Assembly: GCA_963768565.1 (NCBI GenBank)
Contig: CAVYIO010000025.1
Location: 1-24,140, forward strand
Source: JABDKH01 sp963768565
GTDB lineage: Bacteria > Bacteroidota > Rhodothermia > Rhodothermales > JABDKH01
Direction of reading: 5' to 3'
Length of the DNA stretch: 24,140 nt
Below are positions 16,237 through 23,848 of the stretch, one piece after another. The notes below the pieces were generated by a model. The model had not been told where the DNA came from. It was given only the letters and a program-made list of their open reading frames with translations, and ran no database searches. The position numbers were made by a program, and so were the translations under genes. Position 1 is the stretch's first letter. The number at the start of each line of letters is the position of its first letter.

Positions 16237-17832
16237 TTACGCCCTGGTCAAGCGCGGTCCGGCTGCCTTGACCGCGTCGTTCGCCCCAGATTCGTACTTC
16301 TCGAAGTTCTTGTCGAAGAGCTCTGCCAGTTTCATTGCCGTGCGATCGTACGCTTCCTGGTCCTTCCAGGTATTGCGAGGCATGAGAATCTCCGAAGGCA
16401 CGCCGCTGCACTGCGTGGGTACGCTCATGCCGAAGATGGGCTCTTCCGTTGTCTCGGCCGACGTCAGTTCGCCCGAATGAATGGCATCGATGATCGCTCT
16501 CGTATGCTTCAGGGAAATACGTGCACCGGTGCCGTACGGACCTCGTGACCATCCCGTATTCACGAGCCACGCCTTGGCGCCGTGCTTTCGGATTCGCTCT
16601 GCAAGTTGCTCGGCATACTTGTTTGGGTGCCAGACCATGAACGCTGCTCCAAAACACGCCGAAAACGTAGCCTGAGGTTCGTCAATCCCTTGCTCCGTAC
16701 CCGCAACCTTCGCCGTGTAACCGCTGACAAAATGGTACATGGCCTGTTCCGGCGTCAGCTTGCTCACGGGTGGCAGCACACCGAAGGCGTCAGCCGTGAG
16801 GAAGATGATATGTTCGGGATGCCCACCGACGCACGGAATCTTGGCGTTGTCAATGTACTCGATCGGATACGATGCACGTGTGTTTTGCGTGATGGAGATA
16901 TCCGAGTAGTCTACTTCCCGCGTGTCGGGATCATAGACCACGTTCTCCAGCACCGTCCCGAATCGAATCGCATTGAAGATCTCCGGCTCTTTCTCGGCCG
17001 ACAGGTCGATCGCCTTGGCGTAGCACCCACCTTCGATGTTGAAGACGCCCTCGTCCGACCAACAATGCTCGTCGTCTCCGATCAGACGTCGTTCCGGATC
17101 AGCTGACAGCGTTGTCTTGCCTGTCCCCGACAGTCCAAAGAAGAGCGAGACCTTTCCATCCTCGCTCTCGTTTGCCGAGCAGTGCATCGACAGCACGCCG
17201 ATCTTGGGCATGATGTAGTTCATCACAGTGAAGATTCCCTTCTTCATCTCGCCGGCGTACTCCGTACCGAGAATGACAAACTGACCACGCGACAGGCTCA
17301 GGTCGACGCTCGTATCGGACGTCATGTGAAACGTGTATTGATTCGCCGGGAATCGACCCGCATTGAACACGACATAGTCCGGGTCGCCAAAGTCCGCCAA
17401 CTCCTCTTCGGTGGGCCGAATCAGCATGTTGTGCATGAAGAGCGCGTGGTACGGGCGACTACAGATGATGCGCGCTTTGATCCGGTACTTCGGATCCCAC
17501 CCCGCGAACCCGTCCACAACGTAAAGTCGCTTGCACAGATTGAGGTAATCGATGGCTCGCTCACGGTTGACCATGAACGTATGCTCGTCGAGCTTGATAT
17601 TGATGTTTCCCCACCAGATATCCTGCTCGGTGTCGGCCTCGGCCACGATACGCTTGTCGGCCGGGCTTCTGCCGGTCTTTCTCCCCGAATACGTGATGAG
17701 TGCCCCGGCATCGGAGATCGCCGAGCGCTCGTCGTTTCGAATCGCCTCTTCATAAAGCTTCGATGGCGGCGCATTTCGAACGATGTCATCGACGTGTATT
17801 TCGTACTTTTTAAGATCAAAGTCTGAAGCCAT
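16237..17832 (-). CDS. pckA: Phosphoenolpyruvate carboxykinase (ATP)
   Basis: PckA converts oxaloacetate and ATP to phosphoenolpyruvate, the entry to gluconeogenesis. The 531 residues match the ATP-type family. YSGRKTGRSP (48-57) binds substrate, LGTEYAGEMKKG (188-199) holds the metal-site lysine region, the P-loop GLSGTGKTT spans 233-241 and IGDDEH (251-256) is the second nucleotide motif; TGWSRGPYGTGARISLKHTR follows later. The open frame runs on upstream to 18246, but that part lies antisense to rlmB. The ATG at 17832 has GGAG 8 bases upstream and gives the family-length protein, so I choose it. It is monocistronic, with about 213 bases separating it from the divergent rlmB. Confidence 0.95.
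   Translation of the reverse strand: MASDFDLKKYEIHVDDIVRNAPPSKLYEEAIRNDERSAISDAGALITYSGRKTGRSPADKRIVAEADTEQDIWWGNINIKLDEHTFMVNRERAIDYLNLCKRLYVVDGFAGWDPKYRIKARIICSRPYHALFMHNMLIRPTEEELADFGDPDYVVFNAGRFPANQYTFHMTSDTSVDLSLSRGQFVILGTEYAGEMKKGIFTVMNYIMPKIGVLSMHCSANESEDGKVSLFFGLSGTGKTTLSADPERRLIGDDEHCWSDEGVFNIEGGCYAKAIDLSAEKEPEIFNAIRFGTVLENVVYDPDTREVDYSDISITQNTRASYPIEYIDNAKIPCVGGHPEHIIFLTADAFGVLPPVSKLTPEQAMYHFVSGYTAKVAGTEQGIDEPQATFSACFGAAFMVWHPNKYAEQLAERIRKHGAKAWLVNTGWSRGPYGTGARISLKHTRAIIDAIHSGELTSAETTEEPIFGMSVPTQCSGVPSEILMPRNTWKDQEAYDRTAMKLAELFDKNFEKYESGANDAVKAAGPRLTRA
16246..16273. terminator. Inverted repeat at the lgt/pckA convergence
   Basis: GGTCAAG (16246-16252) pairs with CTTGACC (16267-16273) around a GC-rich loop, 25 bases after the lgt stop and inside the last codons of pckA. 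No T-run follows on either strand. It could help terminate lgt transcription or be chance within coding sequence. Confidence 0.25.
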
Positions 17833-18045
17833 TGTATGTCTCCGCTGTGTCTGTCTCAAACCAGAGAAAGTCGTAGCGTGAACCGGCCACGACGCGTTGC
17901 CTGTTTGTTGCGCCGAATCCCGCTGCCCTGAAGTTAGCCGTTGTAGAAATAGGGAAAAACATAAGTCCGTCTCGTCGGCGGGCCAGGAATTGTTTAAGTA
18001 CCGGTTTCGTGTGATCATTTTGTTAATTAGCCACGGGAGTCCATA
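17833..18045. promoter_or_regulatory. Divergent intergenic region between pckA and rlmB
   Basis: The only two-gene divergent gap above 200 bases must hold promoters for both genes. The pckA side has a Shine-Dalgarno (GGAG, read on -) and the rlmB side has CGGGAG at 18034-18039. An AT-rich patch near 17940-17965 and another near 18016-18030 are possible promoter cores, but I cannot match a Bacteroidota promoter consensus confidently. Confidence 0.4.
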
Positions 18046-18810
18046 GTGAGTGCGTTCGTTGCCGGCCGAAATCCGGTGATCGAAGCGCTGTCGCGGCGCT
18101 CCGAGCATATCGATAAGGTTTTTGTTCAACGCGACTTGAAGTCGAGCGTATTGCGTCGAATTGCTTCGGACGCAGATCGCAGTGGAATACCCGTCCAGTT
18201 TGTGCCGCGGCAGAAGCTCGATCAGCTTGTCGCGGACACCCCGCACCAGGGGGTGGTCGCAGCGGTTACGGCGATTGGCTACGTGGATCTCGACGACATG
18301 CTGAGTTCGATCGCGGCAGGTCTCGACGAGACGCGCCGGCTACAGCCCTCGTTGATCGTGCTCGATGGAATTCAGGATCCGCACAACCTTGGTGCGATAT
18401 TGCGCACGGCTGCTGCTGCCGACGTCAAAGGCGTGGTGTTGCCTGTTGCGAAGACGGCGCCACTGAATGCGGTGGTCGTCAAAGCGAGCGCCGGGACTGC
18501 CGGAATGATTCCGATAGCGAGGGTCCGCAAGCTGGTCGACGCGCTGACGCAACTCAAAGAGCGCGGCTTTTGGATCGTGGGGATGAGCGCCACAGGAACG
18601 GACACCGTGTGGAGCCTGGACTGGAAGCGCCCCGTGGCTCTCGTCGTAGGAAGCGAGGGAGAAGGGATGTCAAGGATGGTCAGCGAGGCGTGCGATCACC
18701 ACGTCCGCATCCCGATGGAGGATTCGGTCGAATCGCTGAATGTTTCCGTCGCTACGGGGATCGCGCTCTTTGTCGGCCGACATCTACGCACAACCGATGC
18801 CGACGGGTAA
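18046..18810 (+). CDS. rlmB: 23S rRNA 2'-O-methyltransferase, TrmH/RlmB family
   Basis: The protein is a SpoU-type (trefoil-knot) RNA ribose methyltransferase, probably acting on G2251 of 23S rRNA. The N-terminal substrate-binding domain opens AGRNPVIEALSRRSEHIDKV. The knot domain shows motif 1 LDGIQDPHNLGAILRTAAAA, motif 2 LVVGSEGEGMSRM and motif 3 VRIPMEDSVESLNVSVATGI. The length of 254 is normal. The start is GTG at 18046 with GGGAG about 7 bases upstream. Other SpoU enzymes such as TrmH share these motifs, but the N-terminal domain favours RlmB. It stands alone on + between two - strand blocks. Confidence 0.92.
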   Translation: MSAFVAGRNPVIEALSRRSEHIDKVFVQRDLKSSVLRRIASDADRSGIPVQFVPRQKLDQLVADTPHQGVVAAVTAIGYVDLDDMLSSIAAGLDETRRLQPSLIVLDGIQDPHNLGAILRTAAAADVKGVVLPVAKTAPLNAVVVKASAGTAGMIPIARVRKLVDALTQLKERGFWIVGMSATGTDTVWSLDWKRPVALVVGSEGEGMSRMVSEACDHHVRIPMEDSVESLNVSVATGIALFVGRHLRTTDADG

Positions 18811-18848
18811 GGAATCTCGACCGTCCGTGTGACCGCCCGGTTCACCGT

Positions 18849-19157
18849 CTACTTTCTTCCGTTAAGTCGGTAGACAATCTTGCGTATCGTGTCGAACTGG
18901 AGGTACGGATACACGTCGCGGAGGGCTTCGATAGCATCGTAGGCGGGCATATCTGCATTCCGCATGTCACGAAATCGCTGTCGGATCTGATAGTCCCGAA
19001 CACCTTTTTCGCTCAGCAGGTGATGGGACTCAAGCGTCTGGTACACGTCGTCGGAAACCAGTCCCTCGAGAGGATTCCGCTCGTCCTGATTCGAGGTTGC
19101 CTGCATGACCTGGATGGGTTTTGTTATCAATTCCTGCAATGAATCAATCGGGCTCAT
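18849..19157 (-). CDS. Small uncharacterised protein, possible helix-turn-helix
   Basis: I do not recognise a named family. The chosen start is the ATG at 19157 (102 residues), which has GGGATC 7 bases upstream; the frame is open further to 19301, but that part is poor in hydrophobic pattern and overlaps the next gene. The C-terminal half (GVRDYQIRQRFRDMRNADMP, then AYDAIEALRDVYPYLQFDTI and RKIVYRL) alternates short helices and ends in a basic helix, a pattern like DNA-binding helix-turn-helix proteins of the Mor type. The N-terminal third is acidic/polar and likely flexible. It is the last gene of the - run that begins with thpR, 121 bases after the flippase-like gene. Regulation of DNA or RNA is a guess. 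Confidence 0.62.
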   Translation of the reverse strand: MSPIDSLQELITKPIQVMQATSNQDERNPLEGLVSDDVYQTLESHHLLSEKGVRDYQIRQRFRDMRNADMPAYDAIEALRDVYPYLQFDTIRKIVYRLNGRK

Positions 19158-19278
19158 AGCCGATCCCGACATCATCAGGGTAGTGCGAGGTCTTGCCAGG
19201 TATGCTCCAAAACCGTGCGAATGGTAAGACCGTGGATTTGAGTCGTATGCGAGGCCGAGCGAATCGCTGGTCGAATTG

Positions 19279-20343
19279 TCAGGCGTGCGCCTGATCTTCA
19301 TCGATCGCGGGAGCCTGGGCCTTCTTCAGATAGCCCGGCTTGATGCCCTGGTGCAGCAGAAAAGCCGCCCCAAGAAGTGTATAGAGTACGAGCTGGGCCG
19401 CATGCGTGACGACTGCGTATGTCGCCGCAGCCGCCTGCGTCACTCCAAACAAGTGAACGAGGGTCTGTATCGTTATGTAGTGATACGAGCCGGTCCCGCC
19501 AGGAGCGGGGATGGCCACCCCAATCGCGCCGATGGCCATGATATTCCAGGAGTCGAGAAGGGAGATCTCGAACGGCCCGCTCATCTGGAGAATCAGGAAC
19601 GGAATGTGCGCCATCACGGCGTAGCAGCCCCACATGAGAACTGTGCTCGTAAGGATGGCTAGTCTCCGCTTCGTGCGCAAAAGCGACTGCAGTCCATTTG
19701 CGAACGCACCGATCGTCCGGCGAATCCTGCCCCCTTCGCCTTCCTGATAGGCTGATCTTCGTCGCCACCACCAGATGAAGTAGATGGCACCTGCCAACCC
19801 GAGCACCGCAAAAGTCACCAATATCCCGAACGGTATCCGGTCCAACTGCGACGTGACGGGATCGATAAACAGGGTGCGAATGGTGTCGAGCCGGTCGATG
19901 AGCATCAGCGCCGCACCGCCAAGCGCAAGTATCAGGACGGCCATGTCGAGAACTCGTTCGACAACGACCGTTCCGATGACGCCACCCATGTTCAGTCCTT
20001 CCTTCCTGGCGACCAACCCCGAACGGACCACCTCGCCAATTCTGGGCGCGGCGTAGTTGGCCATGTATCCTATGATCAGTGCCGAAAAAGTACTGTAGAG
20101 GCTTATCTCTGTTCGCTCTACGCCAGGTGCGACAGGCAACTCGTACAATAGAATTCGCCATCGCCACGCTCGCAGCAGATGACTGACGATCGCTATGATC
20201 GCCAGGGGTATCAGCCACCAGTAGTTGGCTGTGCTGAGAGCGGCGCCGACCTCCTGAAAGTCAACTCCCCTGAGCGAGAAGTACAGAAGAACGCCGGCGA
20301 GACCGAAGCTGGCGACCTGGGACAGGATTGAGCGCAATCTCAT
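19279..20343 (-). CDS. Flippase-like membrane protein (UPF0104/YbhN, LPG-synthase TM region family)
   Basis: The roughly 354-residue protein has about eight membrane segments and the family motifs: LRAWRWRILL after the second segment, STFSALIIGYMANYAAPRIGEVVRSG, VVERVLDM, and near the end GVAIPAPGGTGSYHYI. These mark the lysylphosphatidylglycerol-synthase TM-region family, without the soluble synthase domain. Members have been linked to lipid or glycolipid movement across the inner membrane, but the substrate here is unknown. A TTG at 20352 opens the same frame; I prefer the ATG at 20343. It follows lolA by about 60 bases in the same direction, so both may serve the cell envelope. Confidence 0.87.
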   Translation of the reverse strand: MRLRSILSQVASFGLAGVLLYFSLRGVDFQEVGAALSTANYWWLIPLAIIAIVSHLLRAWRWRILLYELPVAPGVERTEISLYSTFSALIIGYMANYAAPRIGEVVRSGLVARKEGLNMGGVIGTVVVERVLDMAVLILALGGAALMLIDRLDTIRTLFIDPVTSQLDRIPFGILVTFAVLGLAGAIYFIWWWRRRSAYQEGEGGRIRRTIGAFANGLQSLLRTKRRLAILTSTVLMWGCYAVMAHIPFLILQMSGPFEISLLDSWNIMAIGAIGVAIPAPGGTGSYHYITIQTLVHLFGVTQAAAATYAVVTHAAQLVLYTLLGAAFLLHQGIKPGYLKKAQAPAIDEDQAHA

Positions 20344-20403
20344 GCGGGGCAATGGGCTGACGCGCTTCCGGGTGTCGGAGGGGAATAGAAGAGTCCTACG
20401 ATC

Positions 20404-21078
20404 TCAGGAAGACCGAAGGTCCACGATGTCTGACGTGGAATCAGGTTCGAAGGTGAAGATATCGTCCGGGATAGGCGGATCAAAAACTACCCTGCCCAGC
20501 TCGAACGTTATCGTCGTGCCGTTGAGATCGACAACTTCAAGGCGCGTCATCGCTTCGTCCGCCTTTCGGACGTACAGGGTATAGTGCGGAAAGAACGCTG
20601 CGGGATCAAGGGCGTCCAGCTTGACCGCGTCGTGAAGCGCTCCCCCCAGCGTAACTGACGTGACCTGATCTGCACGATATTTCTCTCCGCTGCCGAACAA
20701 GAAGGTGTTCAGCGAAACGGTCGTCTCGTCCTCCACGTAGTCATTGACCAGGACCTGATTCTCGGCTGCATCATAGATCCACGTCGTGACGCCGTCGGAA
20801 ACGAAGACCTGTGACGAGGTGACTACTCGATACCGCGAACCCTGAAGAATCGCCGTTCCGGTCGATGACTCCGTGTCATCGAAGTACTCTGACTTATACG
20901 TCTGGTTGAAGTCTACCTGAAGAGCCCTGGCATTCTGGAGGCGTGTACGCAGTCTGTCAACCACCGCCTGCGCATCTTCCTGGGCCCACACCGGATGTAC
21001 GTTCCACAGTGCAGTCAGAGTGCCGACCACCAGCAGTACGATGCTGACTCGACGATATGTCGCGAAGAATGGGCTCAT
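20404..21078 (-). CDS. lolA: Outer-membrane lipoprotein carrier protein LolA
   Basis: LolA is the periplasmic chaperone that carries lipoproteins from the LolCDE complex to the outer membrane. A signal peptide is clear from the ATG at 21078: MSPFFATYRR, a hydrophobic stretch VSIVLLVVGTLTALW and a likely cut after VWA. The mature part shows LRTRLQNARALQVDFNQTYK, GTAILQGSRYRVVTSSQVFV, DGVTTWIYDAAENQVLVNDY and the end TTITFELGRVVFDPPIPDD, typical of LolA. The frame is open to 21198, which would overlap the aminotransferase stop and put a long polar leader before the signal, so I reject that start. An ATG at 21102 is also possible. lgt, which makes the clients, is in the same window. Confidence 0.88.
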   Translation of the reverse strand: MSPFFATYRRVSIVLLVVGTLTALWNVHPVWAQEDAQAVVDRLRTRLQNARALQVDFNQTYKSEYFDDTESSTGTAILQGSRYRVVTSSQVFVSDGVTTWIYDAAENQVLVNDYVEDETTVSLNTFLFGSGEKYRADQVTSVTLGGALHDAVKLDALDPAAFFPHYTLYVRKADEAMTRLEVVDLNGTTITFELGRVVFDPPIPDDIFTFEPDSTSDIVDLRSS

Positions 21079-21187
21079 CGAAGATATACTGGATTCGGTC
21101 ATTCCAGCCAGATCAACGGCAAACGCCGTGCCCCGTTCCTGACACAGGCCCGAAACGCGCCGTACCAGCTCCCGGATTCGGCTGGCG

Positions 21188-22351
21188 TCATGATCCACGG
21201 CTCGCGGACCGCAAGATGTCTACAAGCGCCTCGATATCCCGTGCATCATTGTAGACATGTGGCGAGACGCGGATGGCCGTGCCCCGCACCGAAACGTGTA
21301 CGGACGCCTCAACCAGTGCGGCACGCAGGCGGTCCGGCGACAGGGTGTCAGGGAGTCGAATCCCCACCAGATGCGAAAAGCGCCCACCCTCCGGCTCCAC
21401 TCTGTAACCAAACTCCTGAAGCTCCTTCAGTGCGGGTTCGAATAGACGTGCGCAATAGTCCTGTATGCGACCCGGACCCCAGTCATTGATCTGACGGAGT
21501 CCGGCAAGCATCATGGGAAGCAACAAGAAATTGCTTCGCTCACCGACATCAAAACGGATTGCGCCCGGCTGGTATCTGTCCCGGTAGTTAACGAGTCCGG
21601 CGAAGTTCTCACTGCCTTCTCTCGCGATCCAGTTTTCCTCAAGAGGAATTCCATTCAAGAGGCGGGGTCCAAAGTATCCCAGGCAGACGCTGTATGGTCC
21701 GAACAGCCACTTGTAGCCGGCACAGATCAGGGCGTCAGGCTTGACGCTCTGCACGTCGATAGGAACCGCTCCGACAGACTGCGATCCGTCGATGACGAAA
21801 AGGGCGCCAACCTCTCGGGCTCGCTGACCGATCATCTCCACATCGAACCGTGTGCCGTCCGTCCAGTGGGCATGCGGAAGTGCGACCACCGCCGTTCGGT
21901 GGTCGATTGCTGCCAGGATGCGTTCATTCCAAAGCGCTGCCCGATTCTCGTGGCCGCGCGGAGATGCGACGGTTGTCACGATGGCACCACGCTCGTCCGC
22001 CAGCCGTTTCCATGAGTAGACATTGCTGGGAAACTGCTCCTCGATGACGACAATCCGCTGACCGTGATGGATCGGCGCGTTCTTCGCCACCGTCGCGATT
22101 CCGTATGACACCGAAGGGAGAATGGCGACCGTTGATGGGTCCGGCGTACCAATGATCTGTCCGAACTCCGCCCGGATTTCGTCGGCGGTCCGGAAGAACA
22201 TGTCGGTGGTAATGGTTGACGGACTTCGCATGAACGCCATTGCCTCGAGCGCGGCTTTCTCGATTTCCCGTGTGATCGGGGAGAGGTAGGCGCAGTTGAG
22301 ATAATGTTCGTTTTCGGGAAGCAGAAACCTGCTCTTCTCGCAACTTAGCAT
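21188..22351 (-). CDS. PLP-dependent class V aminotransferase, substrate unknown
   Basis: The fold-type I enzyme has the class V features: a start FLLPENEHYLNCAYLSPIT, PLP-phosphate contacts around LPSVSYGIATVA, the ring-stacking HAHW region (160-163), D188 in IDGSQSVGAVPIDVQ and the Schiff-base lysine K214 in CAGYKWLFGPYS. The length of 387 is normal. There is no cysteine-rich active loop of an IscS/SufS desulfurase, and the GYKWLFGP form resembles kynureninase- and isopenicillin-epimerase-like members. The reaction cannot be fixed from sequence. It begins 21 bases after thpR and is followed by lolA, in one likely transcript, but no biosynthetic pathway surrounds it. Confidence 0.88.
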   Translation of the reverse strand: MLSCEKSRFLLPENEHYLNCAYLSPITREIEKAALEAMAFMRSPSTITTDMFFRTADEIRAEFGQIIGTPDPSTVAILPSVSYGIATVAKNAPIHHGQRIVVIEEQFPSNVYSWKRLADERGAIVTTVASPRGHENRAALWNERILAAIDHRTAVVALPHAHWTDGTRFDVEMIGQRAREVGALFVIDGSQSVGAVPIDVQSVKPDALICAGYKWLFGPYSVCLGYFGPRLLNGIPLEENWIAREGSENFAGLVNYRDRYQPGAIRFDVGERSNFLLLPMMLAGLRQINDWGPGRIQDYCARLFEPALKELQEFGYRVEPEGGRFSHLVGIRLPDTLSPDRLRAALVEASVHVSVRGTAIRVSPHVYNDARDIEALVDILRSASRGS

Positions 22352-22372
22352 GGCTGATCCGTGAGGGACCCT

Positions 22373-22921
22373 CTAGCGGTCAGTGAGTGGATAACCTCCG
22401 AGTACGGAGTAGCACGCGCCGTGTGACGTCAACGTGCTTTCGTAGAGGTGGAATCGTTCAGAAACATATCGAACAGAGGAGAAGATATGCTGATCATGGC
22501 TCTTCAGGTATTCACGAAGCCAGGAGGTAGCAGGTGACTTCAGTCGAGCCACTGTAATGTGTGGCGAAAGCCGTGATGGCTTCAGCGAGAGCCCGGTTTC
22601 CTGAGCAGCGTTACGAACGGCGGCGTGAAGACTGGCGAGGGACTCGGTGGATCTCATGGCCAGAGCAATGACACGTGGCCGTCGAAGGTTTGGGAGGCAC
22701 GTGAGGCCGGTAATATCGAGTGCGATCGGGCTTTGATTTATCTCTTGCAACCGATTGCCCAGGACCTCAATCTGATTGTCAGAGGTCGGCCCGAGAAACT
22801 CGAGGGTAAGATGCAGGTTTCGAACGGGGATCCATCTGACGCCCGTTTGTGGCTCAGAAATCGTCGACAACATTTGTGACAACTGATCGTCGACGGGTAG
22901 TCCTATGAAAATCCGTTTCAC
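22373..22921 (-). CDS. thpR: RNA 2',3'-cyclic phosphodiesterase (2'-5' RNA ligase family)
   Basis: This 2H phosphoesterase opens 2',3'-cyclic phosphates at RNA ends. The two HxT motifs that define the family are both present: H37-L-T39 in NLHLTLEFLG and H121-I-T123 in SPHITVARLK. The length is 182 residues from the GTG at 22921, giving the usual VKRIFIGLPV beginning. The frame stays open to 22999, but that start would run into the divergent gene beginning at 22954, so GTG is preferred. The intergenic space to that gene is then only 32 bases, very tight for two divergent promoters. The aminotransferase follows after 21 bases. Confidence 0.9.
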   Translation of the reverse strand: MKRIFIGLPVDDQLSQMLSTISEPQTGVRWIPVRNLHLTLEFLGPTSDNQIEVLGNRLQEINQSPIALDITGLTCLPNLRRPRVIALAMRSTESLASLHAAVRNAAQETGLSLKPSRLSPHITVARLKSPATSWLREYLKSHDQHIFSSVRYVSERFHLYESTLTSHGACYSVLGGYPLTDR

Positions 22922-22953
22922 GGTCTGCAGAACATGCGGGTTCGGTATTCGAA

Positions 22954-23433
22954 ATGAAGGTAGTATCTGGCGGCCAGACCGGCGTAGATCGTGCGGCACT
23001 TGATGCGGCCATCGCGGTCGGGTTGAAGGTCGGTGGCTGGTGTCCCGCGGGACGGGTCGCCGAAGACGGTGCGCTCGACCGGTCCTACGTATTGACAGAG
23101 ACCCCTTCGGCGGACCCGGCGCAGCGCACAGAATGGAATGTCCGAGATAGCGATGCTACACTCGTCATCGTGCGCGGTGAAGCGCTTCGGGGAGGGACGA
23201 AATTGACGGTGGAGATCGCACGACGGCTGAGTAAGCCGGTGGTGATACTTCAGTTGGTCGACAGGCACGTTGCGGACCATGCCATCGACTGGATTCGGGG
23301 CAGAAGTCTCTCGACCCTCAACATCGCGGGACCGCGCGAATCGGAAGAGCCGGGTATTTACGAACTGGCGCGGGCGATCCTCATCCGCATCCTATCGGAA
23401 TTTGTCGGTGGTGCGGCAGCTCATCGGCAATGA
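22954..23433 (+). CDS. Putative molybdenum carrier family protein (SLOG/Rossmann-like)
   Basis: The 159-residue protein opens MKVVSGGQTGVDRAALDAA, the nucleotide-binding loop of the family named 'putative molybdenum carrier', followed by GGWCPAGRVAEDG and TEWNVRDSDATLVIVRGE. This family resembles DprA and LOG-type (SLOG) Rossmann proteins, which bind nucleotides or nucleotide-derived ligands; the molybdenum role rests on a distant similarity and no molybdenum gene is nearby. The C-terminal stretch (PRESEEPGIYELARAIL) is also family-like. It diverges from thpR across 32 bases. Its last ~50 bases overlap the convergent small exported protein on the other strand. A nucleotide or RNA-end function beside thpR is only a suggestion. 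Confidence 0.82.
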   Translation: MKVVSGGQTGVDRAALDAAIAVGLKVGGWCPAGRVAEDGALDRSYVLTETPSADPAQRTEWNVRDSDATLVIVRGEALRGGTKLTVEIARRLSKPVVILQLVDRHVADHAIDWIRGRSLSTLNIAGPRESEEPGIYELARAILIRILSEFVGGAAAHRQ

Positions 23434-23758
23434 ATTGAATGCAGATGCGTTCTGAAGTCCCCGGTGTTTCCCCGACCAACTGCGGGCGCGGAGCGGGACT
23501 TTCTATGTACGCGCTCACGTCAATGATGCGGTGACGCAAGAGCGAGATGTCGGCCTGCAAGTCCCGGATGTCGGGTGCGGTTCGCGAGAGATCTAATTCC
23601 CGTTCGAGACATCCGATTCTTACCACAGTTGGTGTCTCGCTTTCCGGTTGGGCAAACACGGCTGCCACAAACGCGCAGAAGTTCAGCAGGAAGAGGCTGG
23701 CCGCTACGCACAGCAGTACCCGGGTTACGGTTGGATTTCGAGGAGCCGACGGATTCAT
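23381..23758 (-). CDS. Small exported or membrane-anchored protein, uncharacterised
   Basis: No family is recognised. A short polar start is followed by a hydrophobic stretch (VLLCVAASLFLLNFCAFVAA) and a possible signal-peptidase site after VFA, so the protein is exported or anchored by one segment. The rest (about 90 residues) has a predicted helical part LQADISLLRHRI and ends proline- and glycine-rich. The start is well supported: GGGAGG lies 6 bases upstream of the ATG at 23758 (read on -), the best Shine-Dalgarno in this part of the window. The 3' end overlaps the convergent gene by 53 bases. It lies downstream of hisA on the same strand. Confidence 0.6.
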   Translation of the reverse strand: MNPSAPRNPTVTRVLLCVAASLFLLNFCAFVAAVFAQPESETPTVVRIGCLERELDLSRTAPDIRDLQADISLLRHRIIDVSAYIESPAPRPQLVGETPGTSERICIQFIADELPHHRQIPIGCG

Positions 23759-23848
23759 GATGTGCCTCCCTGGAATGACGAGCTGATCGACTCAGCAGAA
23801 ACGCGAGCTCGGGTCGATTATTGCTCGCGACCGTCGCCATGCGTCGTT

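Noticed and set aside
17833..18246. Upstream extension of the pckA open frame by 138 codons
   Set aside because: It lies antisense to rlmB, adds nothing like PckA, and the ATG at 17832 has a ribosome-binding site and gives the normal length.
21079..21198. 40-residue N-terminal extension of LolA
   Set aside because: It would place a polar leader before a clear signal peptide and overlap the preceding gene.
22954..23433. Defence system built on the SLOG-like protein
   Set aside because: SLOG proteins do occur in nucleotide-signal defence systems, but no cyclase, effector, membrane-pore or nuclease gene lies beside it.
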